Positions 33,036 through 41,724 of a DNA stretch of 64,000 nucleotides are shown here, piece by piece; the stretch's first letter is position 1; each line of letters starts with the position of its first letter. The DNA comes from an uncultured Alphaproteobacteria bacterium (GTDB lineage: Bacteria; Pseudomonadota; Alphaproteobacteria; RF32; CAG-239). The position numbers and the translations under genes are program-made. The notes beneath the pieces were generated by a model, which saw only the letters and a program-made list of their open reading frames with translations, did not search any database and was not told the origin of the DNA. The stretch spans positions 1 to 64,000 of the forward strand of contig CALXUM010000004.1 in NCBI GenBank assembly GCA_944391685.1, written 5' to 3'.

Positions 33036-35378
33036 ATGGTTGCTAAAAAAGAAAAATATCCGGTTTTGCCGTTAAGAGATATTGTTGTTTACCCCAAAAT
33101 GATTGTGCCACTATTTGTGGGAAGGGAAAAATCTATTAATGCTTTGCAGGAAGTGGTAAATAATGACCAGAATATTGTCTTGGCAACACAAAAAGACGCG
33201 GCAATAGAGAATCCTAAAAGTGATGATATTTTTCATGTCGGTACATTGGGGACCGTTTTACAGCTTTTGAGACTTCCAGATGGAACGGTTAAGGTTTTAA
33301 TCGAAGGTTTAGAGCGGGTTAAGCTTGATAAGGTGTTTGAGGATGATGCTTATATGGCTGCAAATATTACCTTGTTGCCGGAAAAGGAAGATAATTCTCC
33401 TGAATTAGAAGGAATTGTTCGTGCTACTTTATCGCAGTTTGAAGAATATGTAAAGCTTTCAAGAAAAATTCCGCCAGAGGTTTTGGTAGCGGTTAACCAA
33501 ATTGATGATTATAGTAAACTTGCTGATACGATTGCATCACATTTGTCTTTGAAAATTGCTGACAAACAGTCGTTGTTGGAGGGAATTACTTTAAGCGAAA
33601 GATTTGAAAAAATTTTAGAGTTTATGGATGCTGAAATAACTTTGTTGGAAGTAGAGAACAGAATTCGCAACAGAGTTAAAAAGCAAATGGAAAAAAGCCA
33701 AAAAGAATATTATCTGAATGAACAGATGAAGGCTATTCAGAAAGAACTTGGTGATGGAGAAGACGACGCTGAAATTGCGGAATATATGAAAAAAATAGAA
33801 AAGACCAAGCTTTCTAAGGAAGCAAAAGAAAAGGCTTTGGCCGAGGTTAAAAAGTTGAAAAACATGAGTGTTATGTCTGCTGAGGCCACGGTTGTACGTA
33901 ATTATTTGGATTGGCTTTTAGATATTCCTTGGAAAAAACGTTCTAAGGTTAATAAAGATTTGAAAAAAGCTATGGAGATTTTGGAAGCTGATCATTATGG
34001 TTTAGACAAGGTTAAAGAGAGAATTGTTGAATATTTGGCGGTGCAGGCACGTGCTGATAAGGTAAAAGGGCCTATTCTGTGTTTGGTTGGACCTCCGGGG
34101 GTTGGAAAAACATCTTTAGGAAAATCAATAGCAAAAGCTACGGGAAGAAATTTTGTCAGAGCTTCTTTGGGGGGAATGCGTGATGAGGCTGAGATAAGAG
34201 GACATCGTCGTACTTATATTGGTTCAATGCCCGGAAAAATTATTAAAGGGCTTAAAAAGGCCGGAACATCTAATCCTTTGTTCTTGTTAGATGAAATTGA
34301 TAAGATGGGCAATGATTATAGGGGCGATCCGAGTTCGGCTTTGTTGGAGGTCTTGGATCCGGAGCAAAATGCTGCTTTTAACGATCATTACTTAGAGGTT
34401 GACTATGATTTATCTGATGTAATGTTTGTTACAACGGCAAATTCTTTGGATATGCCTCGTCCGTTGTTGGACAGAATGGAAATTATTCGTTTGTCGGGCT
34501 ATACCGAAGATGAAAAAATTGAAATTGCAAAGAGGCATTTAATTCCTAAGATTTTTGAAGAAAATGTTATTAAATCTTCGGAACTGCAAATTACCGACGG
34601 AGCTATTCGTTCAATTATACGTTATTATACCAGAGAGGCCGGTGTGCGTAATTTGGAACGCGAGTTGGCAACAATTGCCCGTAAAGCGGTAAAGGAAACA
34701 TTATTATCTAAGTCAAAAACCAAAATTAAGGTTGATGAGAAAAACTTGGAGAAGTACTTGGGGGTTATCAAATACCGTTTTGGTGAGGCTGAAGAGCAAG
34801 ATCATATCGGAGTTACAACCGGTTTGGCTTGGACAGAAGTCGGTGGTGATATCTTGTTTATTGAGGCGGTTGATATGCCCGGTAAGGGAAATATCAAACA
34901 AACCGGTAAGCTTGGTGATGTGATGAAAGAATCGATTGAAACAGCTTATTCGGTTGTGCGTTCTCATTCTCAAGAGTTGGGTATCAAGCCTGAAATATTT
35001 GAGAAGACAGATATTCATGTCCATGTTCCGGAAGGGGCAACCCCTAAGGACGGACCTTCGGCCGGTATTGCAATGTATACGACGTTGGTTTCAGTTCTGA
35101 CTAAGATTCCGGTACGCAAAGATGTGGCTATGACCGGTGAAATAACTTTGCAGGGCAGGGTATTGCCTATCGGAGGCTTGAAAGAAAAGCTGCTTTCGGC
35201 ATTGCGTGGTGGGATTAAAACCGTGATTATTCCGAAAGATAATGAGAAAGATTTATCGGAAATTCCCGATAATGTGAAAAAAGGACTTAAAATTATTCCG
35301 GTTTCGGAGGTTAAAGATGTCTTGAATATTGCATTAAAAGGGAAACTTAAACCGCTTAAATCTGTTAAAAATAAATAA
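33036..35378 (+). CDS. lon: ATP-dependent protease Lon
   Basis: Lon is the cytosolic AAA+ serine protease for misfolded and regulatory proteins. The ATG at 33036 (TAGG 8 nt upstream) gives 780 aa; a GTG at 33027 is less likely. Domains: N-terminal substrate domain (PVLPLRDIVVYPKMIVPLFV), coiled coil (~190-280), AAA+ module with Walker A GPPGVGKTSLGKS and Walker B FLLDEIDKM, and the protease domain with the dyad S675 (DGPSAGIA) and K718 (GGLKEKLLSAL). The HU gene follows, a common lon-hupB arrangement. A terminator separates them. Confidence 0.98.
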   Translation: MVAKKEKYPVLPLRDIVVYPKMIVPLFVGREKSINALQEVVNNDQNIVLATQKDAAIENPKSDDIFHVGTLGTVLQLLRLPDGTVKVLIEGLERVKLDKVFEDDAYMAANITLLPEKEDNSPELEGIVRATLSQFEEYVKLSRKIPPEVLVAVNQIDDYSKLADTIASHLSLKIADKQSLLEGITLSERFEKILEFMDAEITLLEVENRIRNRVKKQMEKSQKEYYLNEQMKAIQKELGDGEDDAEIAEYMKKIEKTKLSKEAKEKALAEVKKLKNMSVMSAEATVVRNYLDWLLDIPWKKRSKVNKDLKKAMEILEADHYGLDKVKERIVEYLAVQARADKVKGPILCLVGPPGVGKTSLGKSIAKATGRNFVRASLGGMRDEAEIRGHRRTYIGSMPGKIIKGLKKAGTSNPLFLLDEIDKMGNDYRGDPSSALLEVLDPEQNAAFNDHYLEVDYDLSDVMFVTTANSLDMPRPLLDRMEIIRLSGYTEDEKIEIAKRHLIPKIFEENVIKSSELQITDGAIRSIIRYYTREAGVRNLERELATIARKAVKETLLSKSKTKIKVDEKNLEKYLGVIKYRFGEAEEQDHIGVTTGLAWTEVGGDILFIEAVDMPGKGNIKQTGKLGDVMKESIETAYSVVRSHSQELGIKPEIFEKTDIHVHVPEGATPKDGPSAGIAMYTTLVSVLTKIPVRKDVAMTGEITLQGRVLPIGGLKEKLLSALRGGIKTVIIPKDNEKDLSEIPDNVKKGLKIIPVSEVKDVLNIALKGKLKPLKSVKNK

Positions 35379-35383
35379 TTATA

Positions 35384-35416
35384 ATGCCTTTGGAGTTCCA
35401 AAGGCATTTTTTTTAA
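35384..35416 (+). terminator. Terminator after lon
   Basis: AATGCCTTTGG pairs with CCAAAGGCATT around AGTT, followed by a T-run. Confidence 0.92.
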
Positions 35417-35558
35417 GAATCGTCCGAATCTATAAGATAATACAAACTATGAATGCTTTTTTGTGTTTTTTTGAGGCAAAAATCTGTGGAAAACCTTGAA
35501 AATTGGGGCGTAAAAGGCAAAAAAATCAAAAAAATGTTGATATATTTAATGTTTTTGT

Positions 35559-35587
35559 TTGACAGAGTATTTTTTTAGTGTTCAAAT
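35559..35587 (+). promoter_or_regulatory. Possible promoter of HU gene
   Basis: TTGACA (35559-35564), a 17-nt spacer and TCAAAT (35582-35587; 4 of 6 to consensus), about 68 nt before the start codon. The rest of 35417-35654 is AT-rich leader without other visible elements. Confidence 0.4.
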
Positions 35588-35654
35588 TTTCCTGTAAGCA
35601 AGGAAAATCCTTGTTAACATTGGTTTATAACTTATATTAGAGGGAGTCCTCACC

Positions 35655-35927
35655 GTGAATAAAAATGAATTGATTTCTAGCATTGCTAGCGAAACCGGTC
35701 TTACAAAAACAGATTCTGCTAAGGCTTTGGATGCATTTGTTTCTTCTATCACAAAAGCTTTGAAAAAAGGTGATGAAGTTCGTTTGGTTGGTTTTGGTAC
35801 TTTTGCAGTTTCTAAACGTGCTGCTACTACCGGCCGCAATCCTCGTACTGGTGCTGCCATCAAGATTCCGGCTCGCAAACAAGCTAAATTCAAAGCTGGT
35901 AAAGCTTTGCAAGACTCTGTTAACTAA
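35655..35927 (+). CDS. DNA-binding protein HU
   Basis: A 90-aa histone-like protein that bends and compacts DNA. The sequence has the HU/IHF helix pair, then GDEVRLVGFGTFAVSKRAAT, GRNPRTGAAIKIPARKQAKF with the DNA-binding beta-arm signature (RNPRTG) and a short C-terminal helix. The start is GTG with AGGGAG 9 nt upstream. The single-HU type (hupB-like) downstream of lon suggests the main HU. Two hairpins follow. Confidence 0.96.
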   Translation: MNKNELISSIASETGLTKTDSAKALDAFVSSITKALKKGDEVRLVGFGTFAVSKRAATTGRNPRTGAAIKIPARKQAKFKAGKALQDSVN

Positions 35928-35933
35928 TATAAC

Positions 35934-35968
35934 TAAGGATCAACCGCAATGGTTGGTCCTTTCTTGTT
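35934..35968 (+). terminator. Terminator after HU
   Basis: AAGGATCAACC pairs with GGTTGGTCCTT (one G-T-type mismatch) around GCAAT, followed by TTTCTTGTT. Confidence 0.7.
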
Positions 35969-35978
35969 AGTTTTAATT

Positions 35979-36011
35979 GAGCCGTGTTGTTTTCACGGCT
36001 CATTTTTTTTA
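35979..36011 (+). terminator. Second terminator after HU
   Basis: GAGCCGTG pairs with CACGGCTC, 7-nt loop, then ATTTTTTTT. Together with the previous hairpin it insulates HU from the FemAB-like gene. Confidence 0.85.
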
Positions 36012-36030
36012 AAATGCGGAGATCGTAATC

Positions 36031-36909
36031 ATGTCTGAGATGAGACTTGTAACTGATAATAATAAATTTGATTTGGTGCAAAAAGTTTATCCCAATTTTA
36101 TAAAAAATCGTTTTGATGTTATGTATGGAAATGATTTTGATGTATTGGAAATCAATAAAGAAAACAAAAAGATGTATATTCCTTTACATAGAGATGGAGA
36201 GACAATGATTTGCGGAACGGCTCTTGTACCAATGGAATTGAGAGTTTTTGATGATATGATCGATTTCTTATTTGCTTTTTATCCGCAGGTTAACAAAATG
36301 CAATTTTGGCATTGTGTGAATAAATATCCGGGGATGCATACAAAAATCCATTGGAGTGTGGATTTGCCATCAAGCTGGGAAGAATATTTAAGTAAACTTT
36401 CCGGTAGAGTGCGTAATGAGATAAAACGTTATAATAAAAGAGTTACCGAACACTTTGATTATGAGTTCAAATATTATAAAGTAAAAGATTTACCAAAGGA
36501 TATTGTAAGTAGATATTTTGAATTTAAACAAATGGGACGAGAGAGAGGATATGGTTTAACGGAAGAAGAGTATTTGGAAAAATATTTTGTAACCGATGCT
36601 GAAGTTCTTTATTTGAATGGAAATATGGCCGCGGTTAATTTTTTGAGTATTGTCGGAGATAGTGCGTATCTTGAAAATATGGCAAGTGATCCGCAGTATA
36701 ATAATTGTTATTTGGGAATCGTGCTTTTTTATCGTTGGATTGAACGTTTGATTGGGCAGGGAATTAAGGCTTTCTATCTTGGCGGAGGAGATTATCAGTA
36801 TAAAAGACACTGTGCCTCAGTTAAAAATGTGGTATATAAGGGAGAAATTGGCAGATATTCTTGGGCAAGATTGTGGCAAAAATGCTTGAAATTGCTTGGG
36901 AAAAGATGA
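36031..36909 (+). CDS. FemAB/BioF2-like GNAT acetyltransferase
   Basis: A 292-aa protein. The middle and C-terminal parts carry the GNAT_6 (BioF2/FemAB-like) layout: KLSGRVRNEIKRYNKRVTE, then YFEFKQMGRERGY, VNFLSIVGDSAYLENMAS and YRWIERLIGQGIKAFYLGGG, ending in a KRHCAS segment. Such proteins transfer acyl or aminoacyl groups in cell-wall, glycan or lipid synthesis. The substrate is unknown. GGAG lies 9 nt before the ATG. Its position next to the AlgX/AlgI pair (beyond tRNA-Val) suggests envelope polysaccharide work, an inference from context. Confidence 0.78.
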   Translation: MSEMRLVTDNNKFDLVQKVYPNFIKNRFDVMYGNDFDVLEINKENKKMYIPLHRDGETMICGTALVPMELRVFDDMIDFLFAFYPQVNKMQFWHCVNKYPGMHTKIHWSVDLPSSWEEYLSKLSGRVRNEIKRYNKRVTEHFDYEFKYYKVKDLPKDIVSRYFEFKQMGRERGYGLTEEEYLEKYFVTDAEVLYLNGNMAAVNFLSIVGDSAYLENMASDPQYNNCYLGIVLFYRWIERLIGQGIKAFYLGGGDYQYKRHCASVKNVVYKGEIGRYSWARLWQKCLKLLGKR

Positions 36910-36945
36910 TTTGTAAGAAAAATATAATTTTTTTTAATTTTTTGC

Positions 36946-36974
36946 TTGATTAATTAAATTTGAGAGTGTATAAA
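36946..36974 (+). promoter_or_regulatory. Promoter of tRNA-Val
   Basis: TTGATT (36946-36951), exactly 17 nt, TATAAA (36969-36974); the mature tRNA starts 18 nt later. Confidence 0.6.
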
Positions 36975-36992
36975 GTCTTTCGTAAACAAGAT

Positions 36993-37068
36993 GGGCGCTT
37001 AGCTCAGCTGGAAGAGCATCTCGTTTACACCGAGAGGGTCGGGAGTTCGAACCTCTCAGCGCCCACCA
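36993..37068 (+). tRNA. tRNA-Val (TAC)
   Basis: A 76-nt tRNA. Acceptor GGGCGCT/AGCGCCC; anticodon stem around loop TTTACAC gives TAC (codons GTA/GTG). T-arm GGGAG/TTCGAAC/CTCTC, discriminator A, encoded CCA. Its 3' end plus the following terminator are duplicated 264 nt downstream. Confidence 0.97.
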
Positions 37069-37370
37069 ATTTTAGAGACCATCCGATGTTGAAGGGTGGT
37101 TTTTTTGTGCATAAAAAATTAGGTAAGTAGGTTCGAACTCCCTTCGGGGAGTTTTTCTGGCTCGTAAGTGTTTTTTTTATAAAAAAGCACTAACTCGCTG
37201 CGGTCACTCAGTTTGTAGGGCTTGCTGCACTTTAGAAAACTTTGTTGGCAAGCCTGACAAACTTTCGCCTGTTGTCAAGAAACAACCGGAGCAGCGGTTG
37301 TTTCTTTTCCGCCAGCCTCTCAGCGCCCACCAATTTAGAGACCACCCGACGTTAAGGGTGGTTTTTTTTG
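37052..37370 (+). repeat. Duplicated tRNA-Val 3' end and terminator flanking an insert
   Basis: 37052-37107 (CCTCTCAGCGCCCACCA through a terminator) recurs, slightly diverged, at 37316-37370. The ~208 nt between contain an inverted copy of the T-arm core (AGGTTCGAACTCCC, 37129-37142), an A/T-rich hairpin near 37160-37190, and a perfect 12-bp hairpin AAGAAACAACCG/CGGTTGTTTCTT (37277-37306). No coding frame. The two terminators are ACCATCC/GGGTGGT and ACCACCC/GGGTGGT. Rest of 37069-37467: AT-rich leader of the AlgX-like gene. Confidence 0.88.
37078..37106 (+). terminator. Terminator of tRNA-Val, copy 1
   Basis: ACCATCC pairs with GGGTGGT (one G-T pair), loop GATGTTGAA, then T7. Copy 2 lies at 37341-37369 with a perfect ACCACCC stem. 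Confidence 0.8.
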
Positions 37371-37467
37371 TAAATATATTGCGTGTATAAATATAATAAT
37401 TGGTTTTATTTATATATTTTTTATTTTATTAATAGCATAGTGTTATTAAGAACGATGGATAAAAGTT

Positions 37468-39129
37468 ATGAAGAAAAAGTCGTTAATTCCGAGTAGATTT
37501 ATGGTTGTTGTGTTGAGCATGACAGCTTTGTTAATGTTTTTGTCTGTTGATTTGTGGTTAAAGAGGGATCTTGTATTATCATTTGAAAGTAATGCAGGAA
37601 GAGATGTCGAATATCAGGTATTTTATGCTCATAAGAGTAAAAAGAATTTTGTAGAAAACAGATCTGTGAAAAGTATTGTTAAGGCAGGAAAGAATAAAAT
37701 AAAGATTTCATTACCAATTAATAAAATAGTTAAATTTCGTTTAGATTTTGGCAGCGGCAAGAACAACGTTGAAATTTCTCATTTAGAGCTTAAAGGAAAT
37801 AGAACTTTTAGGTTTGATGATTTTAGCAAGTTTAATTTTCATGATATAAAAAAACATAAAATTGAAGGAAACAAATTAATTTTGGATTTGGATAATAATG
37901 ATCCATATATTGTTTATGAAGAACCGTTGAAACTGAAGGCAAAGACAGATATTGATTTTTATATTTTTGTTATTTTGGCGATGATTTACTTTTTGGGTTC
38001 ATATAAGCTTATAAAATATTTATCACGATTTAAGTTTGAGGAAAATAATTCAAGGATAGACATAGTATTTTTAAGTGTATTTTTTGCTTTGCTTTTTATT
38101 CCGATGTCGCATATTTCAGATGCTGAGAAATCAATAAAAGAGAATAGAATGTTGACTAAGAAACCGAGTATTTTGCAACTTTGGGATAAAAAAGTTAATT
38201 TCGGCAGACTTTATGAACAATGGTTTAATGACAGATTTTTTGGCAGAGATGAATTAATAAGGATTAACTGTTATTTAAAAAATTATATTACCAAGAGCGG
38301 TAATAATAAAGTATTGGTAGGAAAAGATGGTTGGTTGTTTTATAAGGGTAATGACAGTTTGAGAAACTATCAGAACTTGGATTTGTTTAAAGATGATGAA
38401 TTAGAAAAAGTTGCAAAATATTTATCAAGTATAGATGATTGGGCCAAAAAAAATGGAAAGAAATTCTATTTTATAATTTGTCCGGATAAAAATAAAATTT
38501 ATGGGGAATATGTCGGTATTAATAAATATATTGATGATCAATATAGCAGAGCTAATCAGTTGATAAAATATTTAAAAGATAATACAAAGGTTAAAGTTGT
38601 ATATCCTTACGATGAATTGCATGAAGCTAAAAAATTGGGGTTGTTATATTGGAAGAATGATACTCATTGGAACGAATTAGGAGCTTATGTCGGATATAAA
38701 AAATTAGCGGATGTTATAGCTAAAGATTTTCCTGTTTCAATTGTAAAGTATGACAAATTGTCGGAAACAAAACATGAGACAGGAGATTTAAGCAAGATGT
38801 TTCATAAATTGAAAAAAGATAATGATTCCAGGTATGATGTTCCAATATTTAAAAATAAGGCTAAATGTAATGCTTCCGTTGATAGTCGTGAAGATACAAA
38901 ATGTATAAATAATAATTTGAACTACAGAGTTTTTGTTTTTAGGGATTCTTTTACTTCATCTTTAGCACCTTATCTTAATAATACTTTTGGTAAGGTCAGT
39001 TATTTTTGGCGAAGAGATATTGTTGCCGATGATTTGGAAAAAATTAAAAAAGATGCGGATATTGTTATTTTAGAGGTTGTTGAACGAAATATTTGTAGAT
39101 TAAATAATTTAGAGTTTCCTGAGGAATAG
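37468..39129 (+). CDS. AlgX/AlgJ-type SGNH polysaccharide O-acetyltransferase
   Basis: A 553-aa protein. N-terminal membrane helix (VVVLSMTALLMFLSVDLWL), a ~110-residue beta-rich extracytoplasmic domain, a second membrane segment (IDFYIFVILAMIYFLGSYKL), a third (IVFLSVFFALLFIPM), then an SGNH-like domain of the AlgX/AlgJ family: YEQWFNDRFFGRDELIR, VLVGKDGWLFYKG, DTHWNELGAY (catalytic Asp-His box) and FRDSFTSSLAP (probable nucleophile Ser). It would transfer acetyl from the MBOAT partner encoded 4 nt downstream to an exopolysaccharide or other envelope glycan. The extra N-terminal domain is unusual for AlgX. The target glycan is unknown. Confidence 0.82.
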   Translation: MKKKSLIPSRFMVVVLSMTALLMFLSVDLWLKRDLVLSFESNAGRDVEYQVFYAHKSKKNFVENRSVKSIVKAGKNKIKISLPINKIVKFRLDFGSGKNNVEISHLELKGNRTFRFDDFSKFNFHDIKKHKIEGNKLILDLDNNDPYIVYEEPLKLKAKTDIDFYIFVILAMIYFLGSYKLIKYLSRFKFEENNSRIDIVFLSVFFALLFIPMSHISDAEKSIKENRMLTKKPSILQLWDKKVNFGRLYEQWFNDRFFGRDELIRINCYLKNYITKSGNNKVLVGKDGWLFYKGNDSLRNYQNLDLFKDDELEKVAKYLSSIDDWAKKNGKKFYFIICPDKNKIYGEYVGINKYIDDQYSRANQLIKYLKDNTKVKVVYPYDELHEAKKLGLLYWKNDTHWNELGAYVGYKKLADVIAKDFPVSIVKYDKLSETKHETGDLSKMFHKLKKDNDSRYDVPIFKNKAKCNASVDSREDTKCINNNLNYRVFVFRDSFTSSLAPYLNNTFGKVSYFWRRDIVADDLEKIKKDADIVILEVVERNICRLNNLEFPEE

Positions 39130-39133
39130 AGCC

Positions 39134-40540
39134 ATGTTATTTTCATCTATGACATTTGTATTTATGTTTTTGCCGATTGTGAGCGTTGTTTATTTGTTGG
39201 CACGGAAAGATTTGCAAAACTATATTTTGCTGGTGGCCAGTATTATATTTTATGCTTGGGGTGAGCCTAGATATTTGGCAATTATGATTTTGACCATATT
39301 GGTTAATTATGTCGGGGCTAATTATATCAGCCGCAGCAAAGATATCTTTCATCGCAAATTGTTGTTGACGGCAACAATATTGGTTAATTTGAGTTTTTTG
39401 TTTTATTTTAAATATTTCAATTTTGTGATGGAAAACATTAATCAAGCTCTAAAAGTAAATATTGATTTTATTGATGTGGTGATGCCGATTGGTATTTCTT
39501 TTTATACTTTTCAGGCTTTAAGTTATGTTATTGATGTCTACAGAGGTGAAGTTAAGGCTCAAAAAGATATTTATAAATTATCTCTTTATATAACAATTTT
39601 TCCGCAGTTGGTGGCCGGACCGATTGTTAAATATCATGATGTTGATGAACAAATATCAGATAGAAAGGTGAGTTTTGACAAAGTCGCTTATGGGGTTAAA
39701 CGCTTTATTGTCGGTTTGGCCAAAAAGATGCTGATTGCTAATACGTTAGGTGCCGTTGCTGACAAAATTTTCAGCCAGCCTGTAGAACAATTTGATTGTT
39801 TGACGGCGTGGATTGGGGCAATAGCTTATAGTTTGCAACTTTATTATGATTTTAGCGGTTATTCTGATATGGCCATCGGTTTGGGGGCAATTTTTGGGTT
39901 TAAGTTTTTGGAAAACTTTAATTATCCTTATATTTCAAAGTCGATTACCGAGTTTTGGCGGAGATGGCACATATCACTTTCAACCTGGTTTAAGGAATAT
40001 TTATATATTCCTTTAGGCGGAAACAGGGTATCAAAAAAACGTAATCTTTTTAACTTATTAGTAGTTTTTCTGGCAACAGGTATTTGGCATGGTGCAAGTT
40101 GGAACTTTGTGTTTTGGGGATTGTGGCACGGAGCTTTTATTATTTTTGAAAAAATAACCGGCTGGCATAAAAAAGTTGGTGGATTTAAGATTAGCTTTGC
40201 TCAGCATATTTATACCATTTTTGCTTTTGTTATCGGTTGGGTTATGTTTAGAGCCGAGAATATGAGCTATGCCTTTGAGTATATGAAAAATATGTTTGGA
40301 TTGGTTAAAGAGCATAAGATTGTATATGAATTGCCGTATTATATTGATAATTTGGAGACAATTGCGTTTGTGGTGGCAATTATTTGTGCAATGCCGGTGT
40401 TTAATAAAATTTTTGAAATTAAATATGAACACAAGGTTTGGCGTTCTGTGGTTAATGTTTGGTTGATTGTGTTGTTTTTGGTATCGGCATCGTCAATTGC
40501 CGCATCAACTTATAATCCGTTTATTTATTTTAGATTTTAA
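39134..40540 (+). CDS. AlgI-type MBOAT O-acyltransferase
   Basis: A 468-aa protein with about 10-12 membrane segments. MBOAT hallmarks: FPQLVAGPIVKYHDV, YYDFSGYSDMAIGLGAIFGF, EFWRRWHISLSTWFKEYLYI, PLGGNR and GIWHGASWNFVFWGLWHG with the conserved His. It moves acetyl groups across the inner membrane for O-acetylation of a polysaccharide. It forms an operon with the SGNH gene 4 nt upstream, the standard two-component set. AlgI is the best-known relative; no alginate genes are seen, so I give no symbol. Confidence 0.92.
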   Translation: MLFSSMTFVFMFLPIVSVVYLLARKDLQNYILLVASIIFYAWGEPRYLAIMILTILVNYVGANYISRSKDIFHRKLLLTATILVNLSFLFYFKYFNFVMENINQALKVNIDFIDVVMPIGISFYTFQALSYVIDVYRGEVKAQKDIYKLSLYITIFPQLVAGPIVKYHDVDEQISDRKVSFDKVAYGVKRFIVGLAKKMLIANTLGAVADKIFSQPVEQFDCLTAWIGAIAYSLQLYYDFSGYSDMAIGLGAIFGFKFLENFNYPYISKSITEFWRRWHISLSTWFKEYLYIPLGGNRVSKKRNLFNLLVVFLATGIWHGASWNFVFWGLWHGAFIIFEKITGWHKKVGGFKISFAQHIYTIFAFVIGWVMFRAENMSYAFEYMKNMFGLVKEHKIVYELPYYIDNLETIAFVVAIICAMPVFNKIFEIKYEHKVWRSVVNVWLIVLFLVSASSIAASTYNPFIYFRF

Positions 40541-40544
40541 TTAC

Positions 40545-40582
40545 AAAAATGCCGCTGTTTTGTTATTTCAGCGGCATTTTTT
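40545..40582. terminator. Bidirectional terminator between algI-like and transaldolase
   Basis: AAAAATGCCGCTG pairs with CAGCGGCATTTTT, 11-nt loop. It serves the convergent genes on both sides. Confidence 0.92.
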
Positions 40583-40583
40583 A

Positions 40584-41258
40584 TTATAAGTTATATATTT
40601 TTTTATCTTTACCGTAGATATTTTCCCAGTCTTTGGTGAACTGAGCAACGCTCATATCTGTTAGCGGGTGTTCGGCTAATTTCCACATGATGTCAGGTGC
40701 TATGGTAACAGATTGGCATCCGGCAACGGCAACTTCGTGTACTTGTTGGACGTTTTTGAAAGAAGCTGCTAAAACCTTGGTTTCAAGGTTATGATGTTTA
40801 AATAATTCAGTAATCATTGATACAACATGTACGCCCATGCCGCTTATATTATCAATGCGATTGACATAAGGTGCTGTATAATCGGCACCGCAATTGGCGG
40901 CTAAAAGAGCTTGTTGCGGAGTGTAAATGGCTGTTGCCGTTATTTTAAAACCGCGAAGTTTTAAAGCTTTCATAGCTTTATAGCCTTCAAGAGTAACAGG
41001 AAACTTAACATATAAATTACCATCTATTTTTTCTCTTAAAGTTTCGGCATCTTTTATAATTTCTGATTCTGTTTCTCCAATTACCTGTGCATGGAGCATT
41101 TTATCGCCAATGATTGATTTGATATCTTTTATGATTGAGAAAAAGTCTTTCTTTTCTTTACTTATTATTGAGGGATTGGTGGTTACTCCCGCCAAAGGAA
41201 ATACTTCCGAACATTTGCGAATTTCTTCAATATTTGCGGTGTCTAATAAATATAACAT
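40584..41258 (-). CDS. Transaldolase / fructose-6-phosphate aldolase family
   Basis: A 224-aa TIM-barrel enzyme. The start at 41258 (AAAGG upstream) gives the canonical N-terminus MLYLLDTANIEEIRK; an in-frame ATG at 41324 is not supported. The Schiff-base lysine is K85 (NLYVKFPVT), at the same number as in E. coli FSA. ADYTAPYVNRIDNISG is the family's phosphate-site segment. It belongs to the short TalC/MipB group. Transaldolase (pentose phosphate pathway) is likelier than FSA activity in a gut anaerobe, but the two cannot be told apart by eye. Confidence 0.92.
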   Translation of the reverse strand: MLYLLDTANIEEIRKCSEVFPLAGVTTNPSIISKEKKDFFSIIKDIKSIIGDKMLHAQVIGETESEIIKDAETLREKIDGNLYVKFPVTLEGYKAMKALKLRGFKITATAIYTPQQALLAANCGADYTAPYVNRIDNISGMGVHVVSMITELFKHHNLETKVLAASFKNVQQVHEVAVAGCQSVTIAPDIMWKLAEHPLTDMSVAQFTKDWENIYGKDKKIYNL

Positions 41259-41407
41259 TTTATAAACCTTTCTAAAAAATTTTTTGATGGAGCGGGGATT
41301 ATGCCTGTTTGAATAGTTAGTCAATATTGTATTTTTGTTATTAATAACTTGTATATTATTAAAATGGGTATATCTTATGTGTGTTATATCTTTTGACGGA
41401 GGTGTTT

Positions 41408-41665
41408 ATGGAAAAAAGAGTGGCCATTGTGGCAATTATTGTTGAAAATAGAAAATCTATTGAAACCTTAAATGCTATTTTGCATGATTATGCCGAATAT
41501 ATTATCGGCAGAATGGGGTTGCCTTATCGTGAGAGAGGAATAAGCATTATAAGCATTGCCATGGATGCTCCGCAAGATGTTATAAATGCCTTGTCCGGAA
41601 AAATAGGGAATCTGGAAGGAATTTGCAGCAAAACCGTTTATTCTGATTTTTGTGGCAAAGAATAG
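41408..41665 (+). CDS. TM1266-type iron-only hydrogenase system regulator
   Basis: An 85-aa ACT-like protein. GGAGG lies 5 nt before the ATG at 41408, better than the upstream start at 41381. The pattern KRVAIVAIIVENRKSIETLN, then HDYAEYIIGRMGLPY and GISIISIAMDAPQDVINALS matches the TM1266 family of putative [FeFe] hydrogenase regulators, which resemble the NikR ligand domain without a DNA-binding part. It is 59 nt ahead of hydG, which confirms the link. How it acts is unknown. Confidence 0.87.
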   Translation: MEKRVAIVAIIVENRKSIETLNAILHDYAEYIIGRMGLPYRERGISIISIAMDAPQDVINALSGKIGNLEGICSKTVYSDFCGKE

Positions 41666-41724
41666 AGTAAATTTTGTTTTAACTAATGGGGAAGATGTTT
41701 CTGACCCAAAAGAAAGTGAGTGTT

